From NCBI RefSeq assembly GCF_033954835.1, contig NZ_CP121471.1:3342501-3406500 (forward strand): 64,000 bases of DNA, given 5' to 3'. This DNA is from Thiorhodovibrio frisius (GTDB taxonomy: Bacteria > Pseudomonadota > Gammaproteobacteria > Chromatiales > Chromatiaceae). Numbering within the stretch: position 1 is the stretch's first letter; the number at the start of each line of letters is the position of its first letter. The notes beneath the pieces are model-generated. The model was not told where the DNA came from. It searched no databases and saw only the letters and a list, made by a program, of their open reading frames with translations. Position numbers and translations under genes: made by a program. This document shows positions 25,700 to 35,287 of the stretch, in pieces.

Positions 25700-26593
25700 T
25701 CAACCAAGGCCCAAATAGGCCAGACACTCGGCGGGCAGTTCCTGCCGGCAACGGCGCAGAATGCGCGCCTCCTGATCGGGTGTCAGTTGGGTTTTGTGAT
25801 CGCCGGTCTCGCCTTTGCGGATAAAGCCGCCAGGGCGAAACATCGGGCTGCCGTCGGCGTTACGCCCGGCGAAGCGCTGGCTGTTCGCCTTCATCCAGGC
25901 GAAGGAGGACAGATGCGCGGCCCGCTCGCACGTCTGCGGCGTTAATGGCCAGCCAAGAAAGTCGGCGATGCGGGTGATCGCTGCGGGCAAGTCGGCCTTG
26001 AGGTCGCTGTAGCGCAGCATCAGCAGGTTGTCGCGCTCGCGCTGCGGCCACCAGCTTGCCAGGTTGCGAAACCAGGCGCCGAACCCCAGCCAGGCATCGA
26101 CGTGGGCATCCAGGCTCGCTGGTCTTTCCAGTCCGTGACAGGCGAGCGCGCTGTCGGTCATGTCCATCAAATGGTGGTAAAAGCTGATGCAGCAGTCGCG
26201 CGGATCGCGCACTGTCAGAATCAGACGTGCGATGTCCCGACCCGGGGTCTGCTCCCAGGTGCAATGGGTCTTGAACAAGCGCGGGGTAGCAAGCGCTTCA
26301 AACGCCTCCAGCACCTGCCGCCATGTCTGCGGCGGGCGCTGGCGTTCCAGCCAGGGAACCACATCATCAATGTCTTCGAACGCCTCATCGCCACCGGTGC
26401 ACAGTTGATGCAGAATCTGTTGCATCCAGGTAGTGCCGGCCTTAGGCGCCGTGGTGATCAGCACATCTGTCGGGCGTGCTTGGAAATTGGCGAGTATCCA
26501 AGGGTCATGCAGCGGATGGGGTTCGCCCCAGTGTGGGTCGGGTTGCTCGTCCCGCTCCGGACGGCTTGTGCCTGCAAGTTGCTGAGTGCTCAT
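25700..26593 (-). CDS. Sulfotransferase (PAPS-dependent)
   Basis: A 297-residue protein with the 5'-phosphosulfate loop 'ITTAPKAGTTWMQQIL' (residues about 45-60) and the 3'-phosphate-binding 'RLILTVRDPRDCCISFYHHLMD'. The C-terminal 'FRPGGFIRKGETGDHK' is the usual RKGxxGDWK-type motif. It transfers sulfate from PAPS to a hydroxyl or amine; the acceptor cannot be told from sequence. Cargo gene, opposite to its neighbours. Confidence 0.9.
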   Translation of the reverse strand: MSTQQLAGTSRPERDEQPDPHWGEPHPLHDPWILANFQARPTDVLITTAPKAGTTWMQQILHQLCTGGDEAFEDIDDVVPWLERQRPPQTWRQVLEAFEALATPRLFKTHCTWEQTPGRDIARLILTVRDPRDCCISFYHHLMDMTDSALACHGLERPASLDAHVDAWLGFGAWFRNLASWWPQRERDNLLMLRYSDLKADLPAAITRIADFLGWPLTPQTCERAAHLSSFAWMKANSQRFAGRNADGSPMFRPGGFIRKGETGDHKTQLTPDQEARILRRCRQELPAECLAYLGLG

Positions 26594-26706
26594 GCCATTG
26601 TGTTCCTAACGCTCATGGTCCCGGCCACCCCGGATGATGAATCCGTGGGATTGACGGTAAAGAATCTAAAAAAGTCGCATCCAGAATTCTCTGGCGGAGA
26701 TCACCT

Positions 26707-27321
26707 ATGTGGGACCAACGCTTCGATCAAGAAGACTATCTCTACGGCACTCAGCCGAGTCAGTTTCTGGCGGCGCAGACTGATCGGCTTCGACCCGGCC
26801 AGCGCGCGCTGGTCGTCGCTGATGGCGAAGGGCGCCATGCTGTTTATATCGCTGAACTTGGGCTCGAGGTCAGCGCGATGGACAGCTCTGGGGTTGCCTT
26901 GACCAAGGCGCGCAAGCTGGCGGCGGCCCGCGGGGTCGCGGTGGATTTCCATCAGGCCGACCTGCGCGACTGGCCATGGGCGCCCGCGCGCTATGATGTT
27001 GTGGTGGCAGTTTTCATTCAATTCGCCGAGCCCGCGCTCAGAGCCGCGATCTTCGCTGGAATGCAGCGCACCCTGGCGCCGGGTGGCCTGCTCCTGCTGC
27101 ATGGCTTCACTCCGGCGCAGCTGGCCTTTCAAAGTGGCGGCCCGCCCTGTGCCGAGCTGCTCTACACGCCAGAACTCCTGCGCGAAGTCTTCGCCGGGCT
27201 TGAGATTCTGCGGCTTGAGGAGTACGAGTGCGAACTGCAGGAGGGCACCGGCCATGTCGGCCGGGCTGCCGTGATCGACCTGGTCGCACGCCGACCAGTC
27301 GCTGCCCCGGTTCCAGCGTAA
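26707..27321 (+). CDS. TehB-like class I SAM methyltransferase
   Basis: A 204-residue protein. 'MWDQRFDQEDYLYGTQPSQFL' is typical of the TehB/thiopurine-type group. The SAM motif is modified ('ALVVADGEGRHAVYIAELG'); 'VSAMDSSGVALTKAR' and 'YDVVVAVFIQF' follow. Homologues methylate small thiols or metalloids such as tellurite, but the substrate is open. GGAG precedes ATG 26707. Confidence 0.85.
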   Translation: MWDQRFDQEDYLYGTQPSQFLAAQTDRLRPGQRALVVADGEGRHAVYIAELGLEVSAMDSSGVALTKARKLAAARGVAVDFHQADLRDWPWAPARYDVVVAVFIQFAEPALRAAIFAGMQRTLAPGGLLLLHGFTPAQLAFQSGGPPCAELLYTPELLREVFAGLEILRLEEYECELQEGTGHVGRAAVIDLVARRPVAAPVPA

Positions 27322-27455
27322 AGCAGGCTAAGCAACCGCTCATCGCCTCACCCGGCCCGGTTGATTTGGATGTGCGCCGGCACCGAGCACCCTTGGACGG
27401 CAGCCCCTCTGGCCCAAACTCACGAGAACCTCAAGCCATACGCGAATTTTCAACG

Positions 27456-27857
27456 ATGCCCAACCAGGACTCCGCCTTTCACGCTTCCAGCCAGCCATTA
27501 CGCGTGCTCTTCGATGGCGGCTGTCCGCTCTGCCGGCGCGAGATCGCTCACTACCAAAAATTGACTCCCCGTCAGCCGGTGCACTGGATCGACATTCATG
27601 CCGACCCAAGCGCGTGCGCAGCGCTCGGCATCACCCGCGAATCCGCCATGGCGCGGTTTCATGTGCTCGAGGGATCGCACATTCACACCGGCGCTGAGGC
27701 CTTTCTCGCGCTCTGGTCTGCCCTCCCCGGCTGGCATCTTCTGGCGACCTTGGTCCGCAAGCTGCGATTGATCCCCCTGATGGAACGTGGCTATGTCTGG
27801 TTTGCCCGTCGCCGTTGGCAAAAGCGTTGCCAGGATGATCGCTGCGCGGTCGCTTGA
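27456..27857 (+). CDS. DCC-family thiol-disulfide oxidoreductase (DUF393)
   Basis: A 133-residue protein with the family motif 'VLFDGGCPLCRREIAHY' (DxxCxxC) near residue 18 and the late 'WFARRRWQKRCQDDRC'. Probable small redox protein; partner unknown. ATG 27456 is used because homology starts there. It follows the methyltransferase gene by 134 nt on the same strand. Confidence 0.85.
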   Translation: MPNQDSAFHASSQPLRVLFDGGCPLCRREIAHYQKLTPRQPVHWIDIHADPSACAALGITRESAMARFHVLEGSHIHTGAEAFLALWSALPGWHLLATLVRKLRLIPLMERGYVWFARRRWQKRCQDDRCAVA

Positions 27858-28103
27858 ACGGAGAGCACTCAGCATTTGTGCCGGATGCCGTCTCTTGGGT
27901 CTCTCGGCTAGCGCGACAGTCCGGCCGTTTCCCGGATCAAGGCCGGCGGCTGCCGGCACACGCATCCCCTTCCTCGGGTTGCTTGGTCACGTTAGAGCCG
28001 CCCATGTCCGCGAGGGCGTACCTTACCGGTTTCCAAAAAAATGCCGCTCGTTTGACCTGTCGGTGATGCTCAAGGTGATCAACGCTCTTTGGCATGAAGA
28101 CAT

Positions 28104-28766
28104 TCAAAGACGTTTCTGCGTCTGCGTGACCATCGCCCCAACAGTCAGGGCGATTAGGGTGGCAAGCATTGGCGCGACCAGTGCCGGTATCGGCACAGGA
28201 AGCAACAAGCTCAGCGACACGCCCACTCCGATCCACAGCAATGACCCCACCGCCAGTCGGTGCGCGAGCGGGCTGGGATAATCAAACCCCGATTGGCGAA
28301 TGCGCCGGCGCAACAGCCCGTCGAGGATTCCCCCGACCAGGGCAAAGGCGAGAAAGGGCCACCAGGCGAGCAGATGAACCACCCGCTGAACCGCCATGTC
28401 CAGCGACTGCCAGATCACATCGAGGCGGTCTTTGATCAATGGCCAGATGGGGCTTTCCGCCAGCTTGCCCAGTTCCGGTGCCTTCTTGATGCGCACCTCA
28501 TCAGGCAATAGCAAATCATAGCTTCCGGCCATCAGTCCGGAGCGGACAAACAATTGCTCTGACCAGGACTCGGAGCGCTCGAAGATCGCCTGGGCCGTCT
28601 TGGCACCCAGGGTCTGCCGCATCCACTCGGCTTCCTGTTCCTGAACCCGGTTGGACCACTCCGTTGGCACCAGCGCCGAGAGCAGGATAAATTCCATCAC
28701 GAACAGGACGATTGCAACCGTCAGGCCCCACAGCCAGCCGGACTGTGATTGTCGGTCAGCGGACAT
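28104..28766 (-). CDS. DUF4400 ICE membrane protein (PFL_4697 type)
   Basis: A 220-residue protein with an N-terminal helix ('LWGLTVAIVLFVMEFILL') and two or three C-terminal helices ('WWPFLAFALVGGILDGLLRRRIRQSG'). This family is found next to traD in SXT-like and PFL-type elements. Its start overlaps the end of traD by 11 nt. In SXT the equivalent gene is followed by a cargo hot spot and then traL; here cargo likewise separates it from traL. Confidence 0.82.
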   Translation of the reverse strand: MSADRQSQSGWLWGLTVAIVLFVMEFILLSALVPTEWSNRVQEQEAEWMRQTLGAKTAQAIFERSESWSEQLFVRSGLMAGSYDLLLPDEVRIKKAPELGKLAESPIWPLIKDRLDVIWQSLDMAVQRVVHLLAWWPFLAFALVGGILDGLLRRRIRQSGFDYPSPLAHRLAVGSLLWIGVGVSLSLLLPVPIPALVAPMLATLIALTVGAMVTQTQKRL

Positions 28767-30621
28767 TGAATTGATCGTCCCCAGCAGGCTTGGCACCAAG
28801 GGGCACGCCAGCACCGTCCCCCTTGTCCGCAACCAAAATCGGCAACCGCCCCTTGATCGTGCGCCCGCCCGCGAGCCTTCCGATGTATTCCAAATTCGGC
28901 AAGTGCCCCAGCAAGGCCGGCGGCAGCAGGTCGCCCTCCTCCTCGATCAAACGCTCCCCGGCATTGCCGCTGAACAGCAGCGGGTTATCCGACTGGGTGC
29001 TGCTCGCCTGGGTGCGCATGATGGTCTTGAGCCGGATCTTCGGCAGGCTGTCGGTGATGTAGGTCTGGGTCTCGGCATCGAGGACTCTGAGCGCGATGAG
29101 GTTGTTCAGATTCGCCAGCACCTGGGTGGCCTTGTCACGGCTGCCGGTGCGCGCGGCAAAGTCGGCGAAGCTCTGGGTCGCGACCGTCACGCGCAGACCG
29201 GCACCACGGCCTTTGTTCAGCAGTTGCACGAAAGGGTCGTTCATCACCTCGGCGGCCTCGTCGATGAAGACGCTGACCGAGTGGTTTTTGACTCCGTAGT
29301 TGTAACGATCTCCGGCGATGGAGGTCAGCTCAGCGATCAGGAGCGAACCGATAGCGCTACCGACCATGCCGTCGGACAAAGAATCCAAGCCAATGTAGGC
29401 GACCGAGCGATCATTGATCAGGTCCGTCATGCGCATCAGACTGCGGGCGTCGTTGTCGATGTCAGGGTTAGGCGACAACAGCGGCCCCAGTTCGCCCGAG
29501 GTCAGCATGACCAGCACGGGCATGAGGCTCGCGACCATCTTGGAGAAATGCACCCGCTCATGCTCGTGCATATTGACCAGGCCGTCGATGACCGAGGATG
29601 GCTGCTGGGGGGCGACGCGCTGGCGGTAGTGGCGGATCAGGGCCATCACCCTGCCCTGCCCGTCTCTGGCTTTACTGAGAATGGCATCGGCATCGAAGCG
29701 CCGGTCCACTTGGTTGCAGTAGGTCACAAGCGCCCGTTCGACCAGCGCATCGATCCCGCCTTCCAGATAGTGCCGCAGCTTAAGCAGATTCGGCCGCTCG
29801 GCGACCAACAGCAACCCGGCGATGATATGGCTCATGGCCATCTGCCCGAAGGCTTTGAAGGGATCGGCGCCGGTCTCTGACGGCACCAGCGCGGCGATGC
29901 GGCTGGCCAGTTCGGTATGGCGCCCGAAGGTCGCCATCGGATCAATGCGGCAGGAGTGCTCCGGATAGGCGGGATGAAAGGCGGAGAAGGACTCCGGGCG
30001 TCCTGCCAGGGCACATGCCCGGCGCGCATTGTCGCGCAATTCCCGGTCGCCCTTGGGATCGATGATCAGCACGGCTTCCCCGCGCAGGACCGCTTGGGTG
30101 ACCAATAGATCGAACAGCCGGGTCTTGCCAGCACCGGTGGTGCCAACGACCAGAAGATGCCCTTCCATGGTGGACAGGGGAACCGCCAGGTCTTTCTCGC
30201 GAGGGGCCAGGCCATGCAGCCAATGGGCGCCGATGGCGGTGAGGGACACCTCGGCCAGGCGCGAGGGACCAACCCGCAGCAGATCATGCGCGAGCTGGGC
30301 CTGGTCGCGCTCCCACTCGAAGCCTTTGCCAAGCCAAAGCTGGCCTTTGACGCGGTACATGGTCTTGGCCAGTTCCTCGGCGGTGACAAAGGCCAAGGGT
30401 CGACCGTTGAGCGCCCGGCGAGCCGTGCGCATTCTGAGCGCCCCCGGCAGCCAGGTCAGCGCCATGACGAGCGCACCGAGCGAGAAGGCATGAAAGGCTG
30501 GGGTATGCAACCGCCAATGGGGCGCGCTGGCAAAGGAAAAGGCCGCCAGCAGCAGCCAGACGGCGACGGCGATGGCCTCGTAGTTCGGCCGCCAGGGGTT
30601 GGTGTAGCGATCCATGCTCAT
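28756..30621 (-). CDS. traD: Coupling protein TraD (SXT/TOL type)
   Basis: A 621-residue VirD4-like ATPase with two N-terminal membrane helices, Walker A 'VVGTTGAGKTRLFDLL' (about residues 155-170) and Walker B 'SVFIDEAAEVMND'. It brings the relaxase-DNA complex to the secretion channel. The start overlaps the traI stop (ATGA). Confidence 0.92.
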   Translation of the reverse strand: MSMDRYTNPWRPNYEAIAVAVWLLLAAFSFASAPHWRLHTPAFHAFSLGALVMALTWLPGALRMRTARRALNGRPLAFVTAEELAKTMYRVKGQLWLGKGFEWERDQAQLAHDLLRVGPSRLAEVSLTAIGAHWLHGLAPREKDLAVPLSTMEGHLLVVGTTGAGKTRLFDLLVTQAVLRGEAVLIIDPKGDRELRDNARRACALAGRPESFSAFHPAYPEHSCRIDPMATFGRHTELASRIAALVPSETGADPFKAFGQMAMSHIIAGLLLVAERPNLLKLRHYLEGGIDALVERALVTYCNQVDRRFDADAILSKARDGQGRVMALIRHYRQRVAPQQPSSVIDGLVNMHEHERVHFSKMVASLMPVLVMLTSGELGPLLSPNPDIDNDARSLMRMTDLINDRSVAYIGLDSLSDGMVGSAIGSLLIAELTSIAGDRYNYGVKNHSVSVFIDEAAEVMNDPFVQLLNKGRGAGLRVTVATQSFADFAARTGSRDKATQVLANLNNLIALRVLDAETQTYITDSLPKIRLKTIMRTQASSTQSDNPLLFSGNAGERLIEEEGDLLPPALLGHLPNLEYIGRLAGGRTIKGRLPILVADKGDGAGVPLGAKPAGDDQFNVR

Positions 30622-32714
30622 CAGATCGTCACAACCAGGCGGCGCTGATTGTCCTCGCGCACGCGCGGGTCGTTCAGCAACCGGGTACGCAGGCGAAACA
30701 CCCCGAGGTGATGCTTTCGGGCCAGTGCTTTGAGCTGGCGTTGCTCAAGGACGCAGGCGTGGGAACCATCACCACCGCCGTGCTGAATGGCCAGCTCGCG
30801 CAGAATGATCTCGATCAGACGCGGGTCGTCGGGATCGGTCCTCGCGGATGGTGGGCCGACAAGGACGCTTTGATCCGGTTGGCGAATCGTCGCCTCGGGG
30901 TCCTCCGGCGCTGGCTGACGGTCCCTCGGCTCACCCAGCACGGTGCCGAGCTGCTCGGAGAGTTGCGCGTTCAGCGCCAACCAGCGCTGGCCCGCATGAT
31001 CTCGCACCCGGCGCATGGGCGTTTGCGGATCAGGCTCCAGCCAACCGTCCTCGCTCAGAGCCTGCGCGGCCTCGGGGGCGGGCCAGCCGGTCGTCTCGAA
31101 CCAATCAGGATAGCGCAGCCACAGGAGCCCATCGCGCCAGAGGGCGTGGGTGTGAAGATCCCTGTCCAGGGAATCGATGGTCTTGGCGAGGCGCGCAGTG
31201 CTGGTGGAGGATTTGGTGAGCCAGCGGCGGGCTTGTTCGATGGCGGCCGTGGAGGGGTTTGACGATAAAGCGGGGCTCGGCTCGGACGGTTTTCCCGCAG
31301 CCGATACCACCGATGGCTCCGATGCCAGCGGCACTGTTGTCCCGACAGACGCCGGCGTGGACTCCGGCTGGCCTGAAGGCGCGTCCTGGGAGGCTACCAC
31401 CGGCTCAGATGGGCGCTGGGGCTCGGATCGCGCTGGCTGTGACTCCTCCGGCGCCGACCAAAGCTCCACGGTGCCCGGCGCGCCAAAGGGAAACAGCACC
31501 CCTGTGTCTTTCAGTCGCAGCATCGCCAGCTCAACCGGCTTGCCATTCTCACCGGACAACAGCGCCGGCGCCATCCGCCAGGTCGGATGCTGGCCGAGCG
31601 CATCGAGCCTTGGAATCGCCAAACCGCGTTCCAGGAGCACTTCAGCGATGGTATCAGGATCACGCGGAATACCCGGCACCCGGTCCTTGGCCAGCAGTTC
31701 GCTCATGTCCTTGGCCGCCGCCGGCCAGACCAGATGGAGCCCGAGATCAGCAAACAGCCACACCCGCGCACCGGGGAAATTGACCGTCCAGCGCCCGTCA
31801 TGCAGCAGCCGGCGCATGGCATCGATCAGGTAGCGATCCACGGGCACACCAACGGCGGTGTCGATGGATTCGATACGATGCTCGCGCAGATCCTGTTCGA
31901 CGCTGACCCGGTCGGCCTTGCGGACCAGTTCAACCAACGGGCTACTGTGCGGAACGCCGGTGATGGCGGCCAGAAAGCCGCTGTAGAGATTTGGGTCCGG
32001 ATGCGACAGCCAGCGTTCAACCCGTGCTGGCAGAATGCGTTTGAGCGCGATCAGGTTGAACGCCTCATGCCCGCCTTGGGCGCGTTGCTCGCGCCAATGC
32101 AGGAAGTAGCGATCCAGGCCCCGTTGGTTGGCCCAGTCGTCCAGGTCTTGGTCAATCGGCGACCAGGAGGAACGACCGTCGCGGTCGGTGGCGGTGACAT
32201 CGTGAATCACCTTACCGGCATCATGGAACAACCCGCCCAGGGCCGCGGCGACCCGCAGCCTGGGTTCGAGCTGGCGGCGTTCGACGCGCGGGCGATCCAG
32301 GCCAATCATCACCCCCTTGCTGGAGCGAGTAGCATGGAACGCCGCTTCGAGCCCATGGCGGTAGAGTCCGCCAGCGCCTCGGTGATGATGCGCCTCGCTG
32401 GCCGGGATCAAATGCACGAAGGCTGCGTAGCGTTCGATGACGGGCAGGATATAGGACTCCCAGCGGTTGGTGCCGTCATCGTCATCGCCGAGCATCAGCT
32501 CCTTGCGCAAGCGCGCGATCAGCTCGGACTGGGTGGCCATGAGCTGCGGCAGGGTTGGCAGCGGCAGTCCCTTGACGAAGGGCGGATAGCGGGGAATCTC
32601 CTCGTCGTTGAACGACGGTGATGGCGCTGCCGCCATGGCGGTTTTTGTTGGCGGCCTGGTCGCGGTCTGCTCCTCGCCACCCGCGTTCAGCCAGCGTGAC
32701 ATCCAGCCACTCAT
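30621..32714 (-). CDS. traI: MobH-family relaxase TraI
   Basis: A 697-residue protein. The TraI_2 domain contains the HD-type metal motif ('HHHRGAGGLYRHGLEAAFHAT' ... 'LGGLFHDAGKVIHDV') characteristic of MobH relaxases. A variable Pro/Ser-rich linker (about 420-490) precedes a C-terminal winged-helix-like domain. It nicks DNA at oriT to start transfer. Coupled by overlaps to the MobI-like gene upstream and traD downstream. Confidence 0.92.
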   Translation of the reverse strand: MSGWMSRWLNAGGEEQTATRPPTKTAMAAAPSPSFNDEEIPRYPPFVKGLPLPTLPQLMATQSELIARLRKELMLGDDDDGTNRWESYILPVIERYAAFVHLIPASEAHHHRGAGGLYRHGLEAAFHATRSSKGVMIGLDRPRVERRQLEPRLRVAAALGGLFHDAGKVIHDVTATDRDGRSSWSPIDQDLDDWANQRGLDRYFLHWREQRAQGGHEAFNLIALKRILPARVERWLSHPDPNLYSGFLAAITGVPHSSPLVELVRKADRVSVEQDLREHRIESIDTAVGVPVDRYLIDAMRRLLHDGRWTVNFPGARVWLFADLGLHLVWPAAAKDMSELLAKDRVPGIPRDPDTIAEVLLERGLAIPRLDALGQHPTWRMAPALLSGENGKPVELAMLRLKDTGVLFPFGAPGTVELWSAPEESQPARSEPQRPSEPVVASQDAPSGQPESTPASVGTTVPLASEPSVVSAAGKPSEPSPALSSNPSTAAIEQARRWLTKSSTSTARLAKTIDSLDRDLHTHALWRDGLLWLRYPDWFETTGWPAPEAAQALSEDGWLEPDPQTPMRRVRDHAGQRWLALNAQLSEQLGTVLGEPRDRQPAPEDPEATIRQPDQSVLVGPPSARTDPDDPRLIEIILRELAIQHGGGDGSHACVLEQRQLKALARKHHLGVFRLRTRLLNDPRVREDNQRRLVVTI

Positions 32715-33355
32715 GATGCGCGGCCCTCCCGGATCGTCTCATCCTCTGAATCCGTCTCGGCGCTCGGCAGCGGTTGGGCGAGCAGGGTCTGGAGTTCCTG
32801 CAGCCGCCGCTCCAGGTCTTTGATCAGGCGCAGCCGTTCCCGAATCGCGCCGAGCGGGCGTTCGGCCTCCAGGGCGATGCGCCGCTCCCAGGGCACTGCC
32901 CGATTGAAGGCCGGGCGGTTGTAACGGTCCCCTCGTCCGCGCGGCAGATACTGGGTGCGACCGGGACGGTCAACCAGAAACCATTCCAAGGTGAAGCTGC
33001 CGCCCGGTCGGCGCGGCGAGCGCATCCGCACCCCGAGCCGGGAGCACCCCGCGCGAGCACCCTGACGTTTGCGCTCGGCGCGCAGGCGCAGCATGGTGCT
33101 GACCTCCTCGATCTCGGCATGAATGCGCAGAGCGTCTTGTTCCTGGTCTAACCATTCGGCCATGACGCGCATGGCCTGACGTGAGAGCGGCTCATGATCT
33201 CCGGACGCAGGGTCCGCGACAGCGCGCGAATTCGCGTAACTGGCCCACCCCTTACCGTGGTGCCCCCGAGTTTCGGGGTCACCTGAGAATTCAGGGCGGT
33301 TTTTGGGGCTCTCAGCGGCCTTGGTCATCTGGGCATCGGGTCGGGTGAAGGTCAT
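32711..33355 (-). CDS. MobI-like mobilisation protein (tentative)
   Basis: A 214-residue basic protein with coiled-coil ends and a middle block 'GSFTLEWFLVDRPGRTQYLPRG...YNRPAFNRAVPWERRIALEAE' that recalls MobI of SXT-like elements, an accessory factor for oriT processing. The resemblance is from memory of the pattern, not a search. ATG 33355 has GAGGA upstream and itself lies inside one copy of the GGTCAYCTSG repeat; a later start at 33172 is possible. Its stop overlaps traI. It reads away from the repeat-rich region and the ParM-like gene, as mobI does in SXT. Confidence 0.55.
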   Translation of the reverse strand: MTFTRPDAQMTKAAESPKNRPEFSGDPETRGHHGKGWASYANSRAVADPASGDHEPLSRQAMRVMAEWLDQEQDALRIHAEIEEVSTMLRLRAERKRQGARAGCSRLGVRMRSPRRPGGSFTLEWFLVDRPGRTQYLPRGRGDRYNRPAFNRAVPWERRIALEAERPLGAIRERLRLIKDLERRLQELQTLLAQPLPSAETDSEDETIREGRAS

Positions 33356-34016
33356 CTGGTCCTCGCGGTGTCTTGGGTCACTGGTCGAAACGTGCTTTGA
33401 TTCATTGGGTTGCGGGGGTGTTTCGGGTCTGTTTGGGTCACCTCGTCCGATGCATCACCGGGTCATCTGAGTGGTTGGGAACCGCTGTCCACCAGGGGCG
33501 AAAAATCGGCTTTTTCGTCGGATGGGTCATCTCGTGTGTCGGGGACGCCTGGCACCTGTGTGTTCTTCAATTCGATCAATGGATTAGGGGCACTCTCTGG
33601 CCCGGCTGGTCATCTCACAACAGGGGCGGTTTTGGTCACCTCGCCCCAAACCGCGACGTCGAGGGGCTGGAGACCCATGCGAGTCGCTGAAGCGGGCGTT
33701 CGGCTTCCGCCGCTTCCGCTCAGCTCCCGCTTGGCCGTCACGGCGGTTTGTTTCTTGGAAGCCCGCCGGCAGCCGGGGCCTACGATGCCAACAAGCAACC
33801 CGTGCGCTGCCCTTCTGGACTCAACCGCCAAGGTCAGGCGGCCCGCAGCGCGGATCGCCGCTGGTCGCTTTCGTCAGTCGGGACTGGTGATTTCGCGGGT
33901 CGTTCGCGCCTCACGCGCTGGCGGGTCATCTCGTGCGAACCCGTCGCCGGTCACCTGCCTGTTCCCATCCTCGATCAGCGTCTTGCGCGGATCGGGGACC
34001 ATCGTGGGTCATCTCG
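33277..34016 (+). repeat. Array of about 12 GGTCAYCTSG repeats (candidate centromere/oriT)
   Basis: Copies on the + strand start at 33277, 33323, 33350, 33376 (shortened), 33436, 33461, 33525, 33608, 33634, 33924, 33949 and 34007. Several pairs are 25-27 bp apart. The array spans the start of the MobI-like gene and the non-coding region before the ParM-like gene; from 33644 to 33923 there is a gap without copies. Iterated sites next to an actin-like segregation gene are typical of a parC-type centromere, and in SXT oriT also lies in the corresponding interval. 34017-34300 shows no further structure. Confidence 0.75.
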
Positions 34017-34300
34017 CCCGCTGCTGAGTCGGCACACCTCGCTCGCTTCAGTGCCGAATCCTAGCCCTGCGCAGTCCTGAAGCGCAGCCACAAAAGACAC
34101 TGATTTAACGCAGCTTTCGTTGTTTCTCCGACGACATGATCGCGGGCAGGATGCGTCCATTGGCGCAGTCGTTGGCCTGTCGTTCGCCAGTGCGCGGACA
34201 GGGGCTTGCTGGGTTTGCCGGGCGGAATGTCCGGGGTAAACCCCGCTCTGGCCGGGCCGTGTCGTTGCGCTGTCGTTCCATTCATCCCAAGGGGGTCTCC

Positions 34301-35287
34301 ATGCAGGTCGTCGGTCTCGACATTGGTTACAGCAATCTGAAGCTCGCCTTCGGGTGGGCAGGTACGAAACCCGAGTTACGGGTGCTGCCAGCGATGGCGG
34401 CGCCGGTGGAGCATGTGGCGGTGCAGTTGGATGGCACCAGCCGGGCGAGTCCGACCGGGATTCCGGTGCAGGTCGATGGCCAGAAATGGATGGCCGGGGT
34501 GCGCCCGACCCGGGTGTCAGGCTGGTCGCGGGCCTTGCATGCGAGCTATGCCGACAGCGATGCGTATCGGGCGCTGGTGCTGGGGGCGCTGACGCTGGTC
34601 AATGCCCCGCGTATTGATCGGCTGGTGACGGGCTTGCCGGTCTCTCAGGCGGTTGACGTCAAACAGCGGGAGTCTTTGCGCGCGCGTCTTCTTGGTCGGC
34701 ATGCGACCGGGATTGGCGTTGTGGAAGTCGCGGAGGTGCGGGTGATCGCGCAGCCGGTCGGCACCTTTGTCGATGCGCTGGTGCAGGGGGATGACGCGCT
34801 GATCAGCGTGATCAGCGAGGGGACGGTGCTGATTCTGGATGTCGGCTTCTTCTCAGTCGATTGGGCGGTGCTGGTGCAGGGGGATCTGCGGCGCACGGCG
34901 ACCGGAACTTCTCTGGAGGCGATGAGTGTGGTGATCGAGACGGCGGCTGGATTGATCGGCGCCGATGGCTCGGGCCAGCCGCCCGTGGCGGTGATTGAGC
35001 GGGCACTGGCGGAGGGTCGGATGTCGATCCTCTACCAGGGGCGCCGGGTTGATTTGCTGCCGGCGTTGCAGCAGGCATCGACTGGGACAGCGCGGATTGC
35101 CCTGGAGGAGTTGCGCCAGGACTTGCGCCGGGAGCAGACGGCGGTAGATCGGATTCTGGTGACCGGTGGCGGCAGTGCCTGGTTCATGCCCTTGGTCAGT
35201 GACCTCTTCGAACCGGTGCCGGTGGAGATACCGCGCGATCCGGTGACCGCGAATGCGCGCGGGTATTTCGTCTATGGCGGACGCTGA
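34301..35287 (+). CDS. parM: Actin-like ParM/StbA segregation ATPase (SrpM-like)
   Basis: A 328-residue protein with the actin-fold motifs: phosphate-1 'VVGLDIGYSNLKLAFGW', phosphate-2 'VLILDVGFFSVDWAVL' and adenosine 'ILVTGGGSAWFMPLV'. Such proteins form filaments that move plasmids, or excised ICEs, to daughter cells. ATG 34301 follows AAGGGGG; the open frame upstream is not homologous. The repeat array just upstream is its candidate centromere, and the next gene its candidate adaptor. Confidence 0.85.
   Translation: MQVVGLDIGYSNLKLAFGWAGTKPELRVLPAMAAPVEHVAVQLDGTSRASPTGIPVQVDGQKWMAGVRPTRVSGWSRALHASYADSDAYRALVLGALTLVNAPRIDRLVTGLPVSQAVDVKQRESLRARLLGRHATGIGVVEVAEVRVIAQPVGTFVDALVQGDDALISVISEGTVLILDVGFFSVDWAVLVQGDLRRTATGTSLEAMSVVIETAAGLIGADGSGQPPVAVIERALAEGRMSILYQGRRVDLLPALQQASTGTARIALEELRQDLRREQTAVDRILVTGGGSAWFMPLVSDLFEPVPVEIPRDPVTANARGYFVYGGR

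Noticed and set aside
28651-29880. Long + strand frame opposite traD
   Set aside because: Antisense shadow of a well-supported TraD gene.
31587-32621. Long + strand frame opposite traI
   Set aside because: Antisense shadow of the relaxase gene with no recognisable domain.
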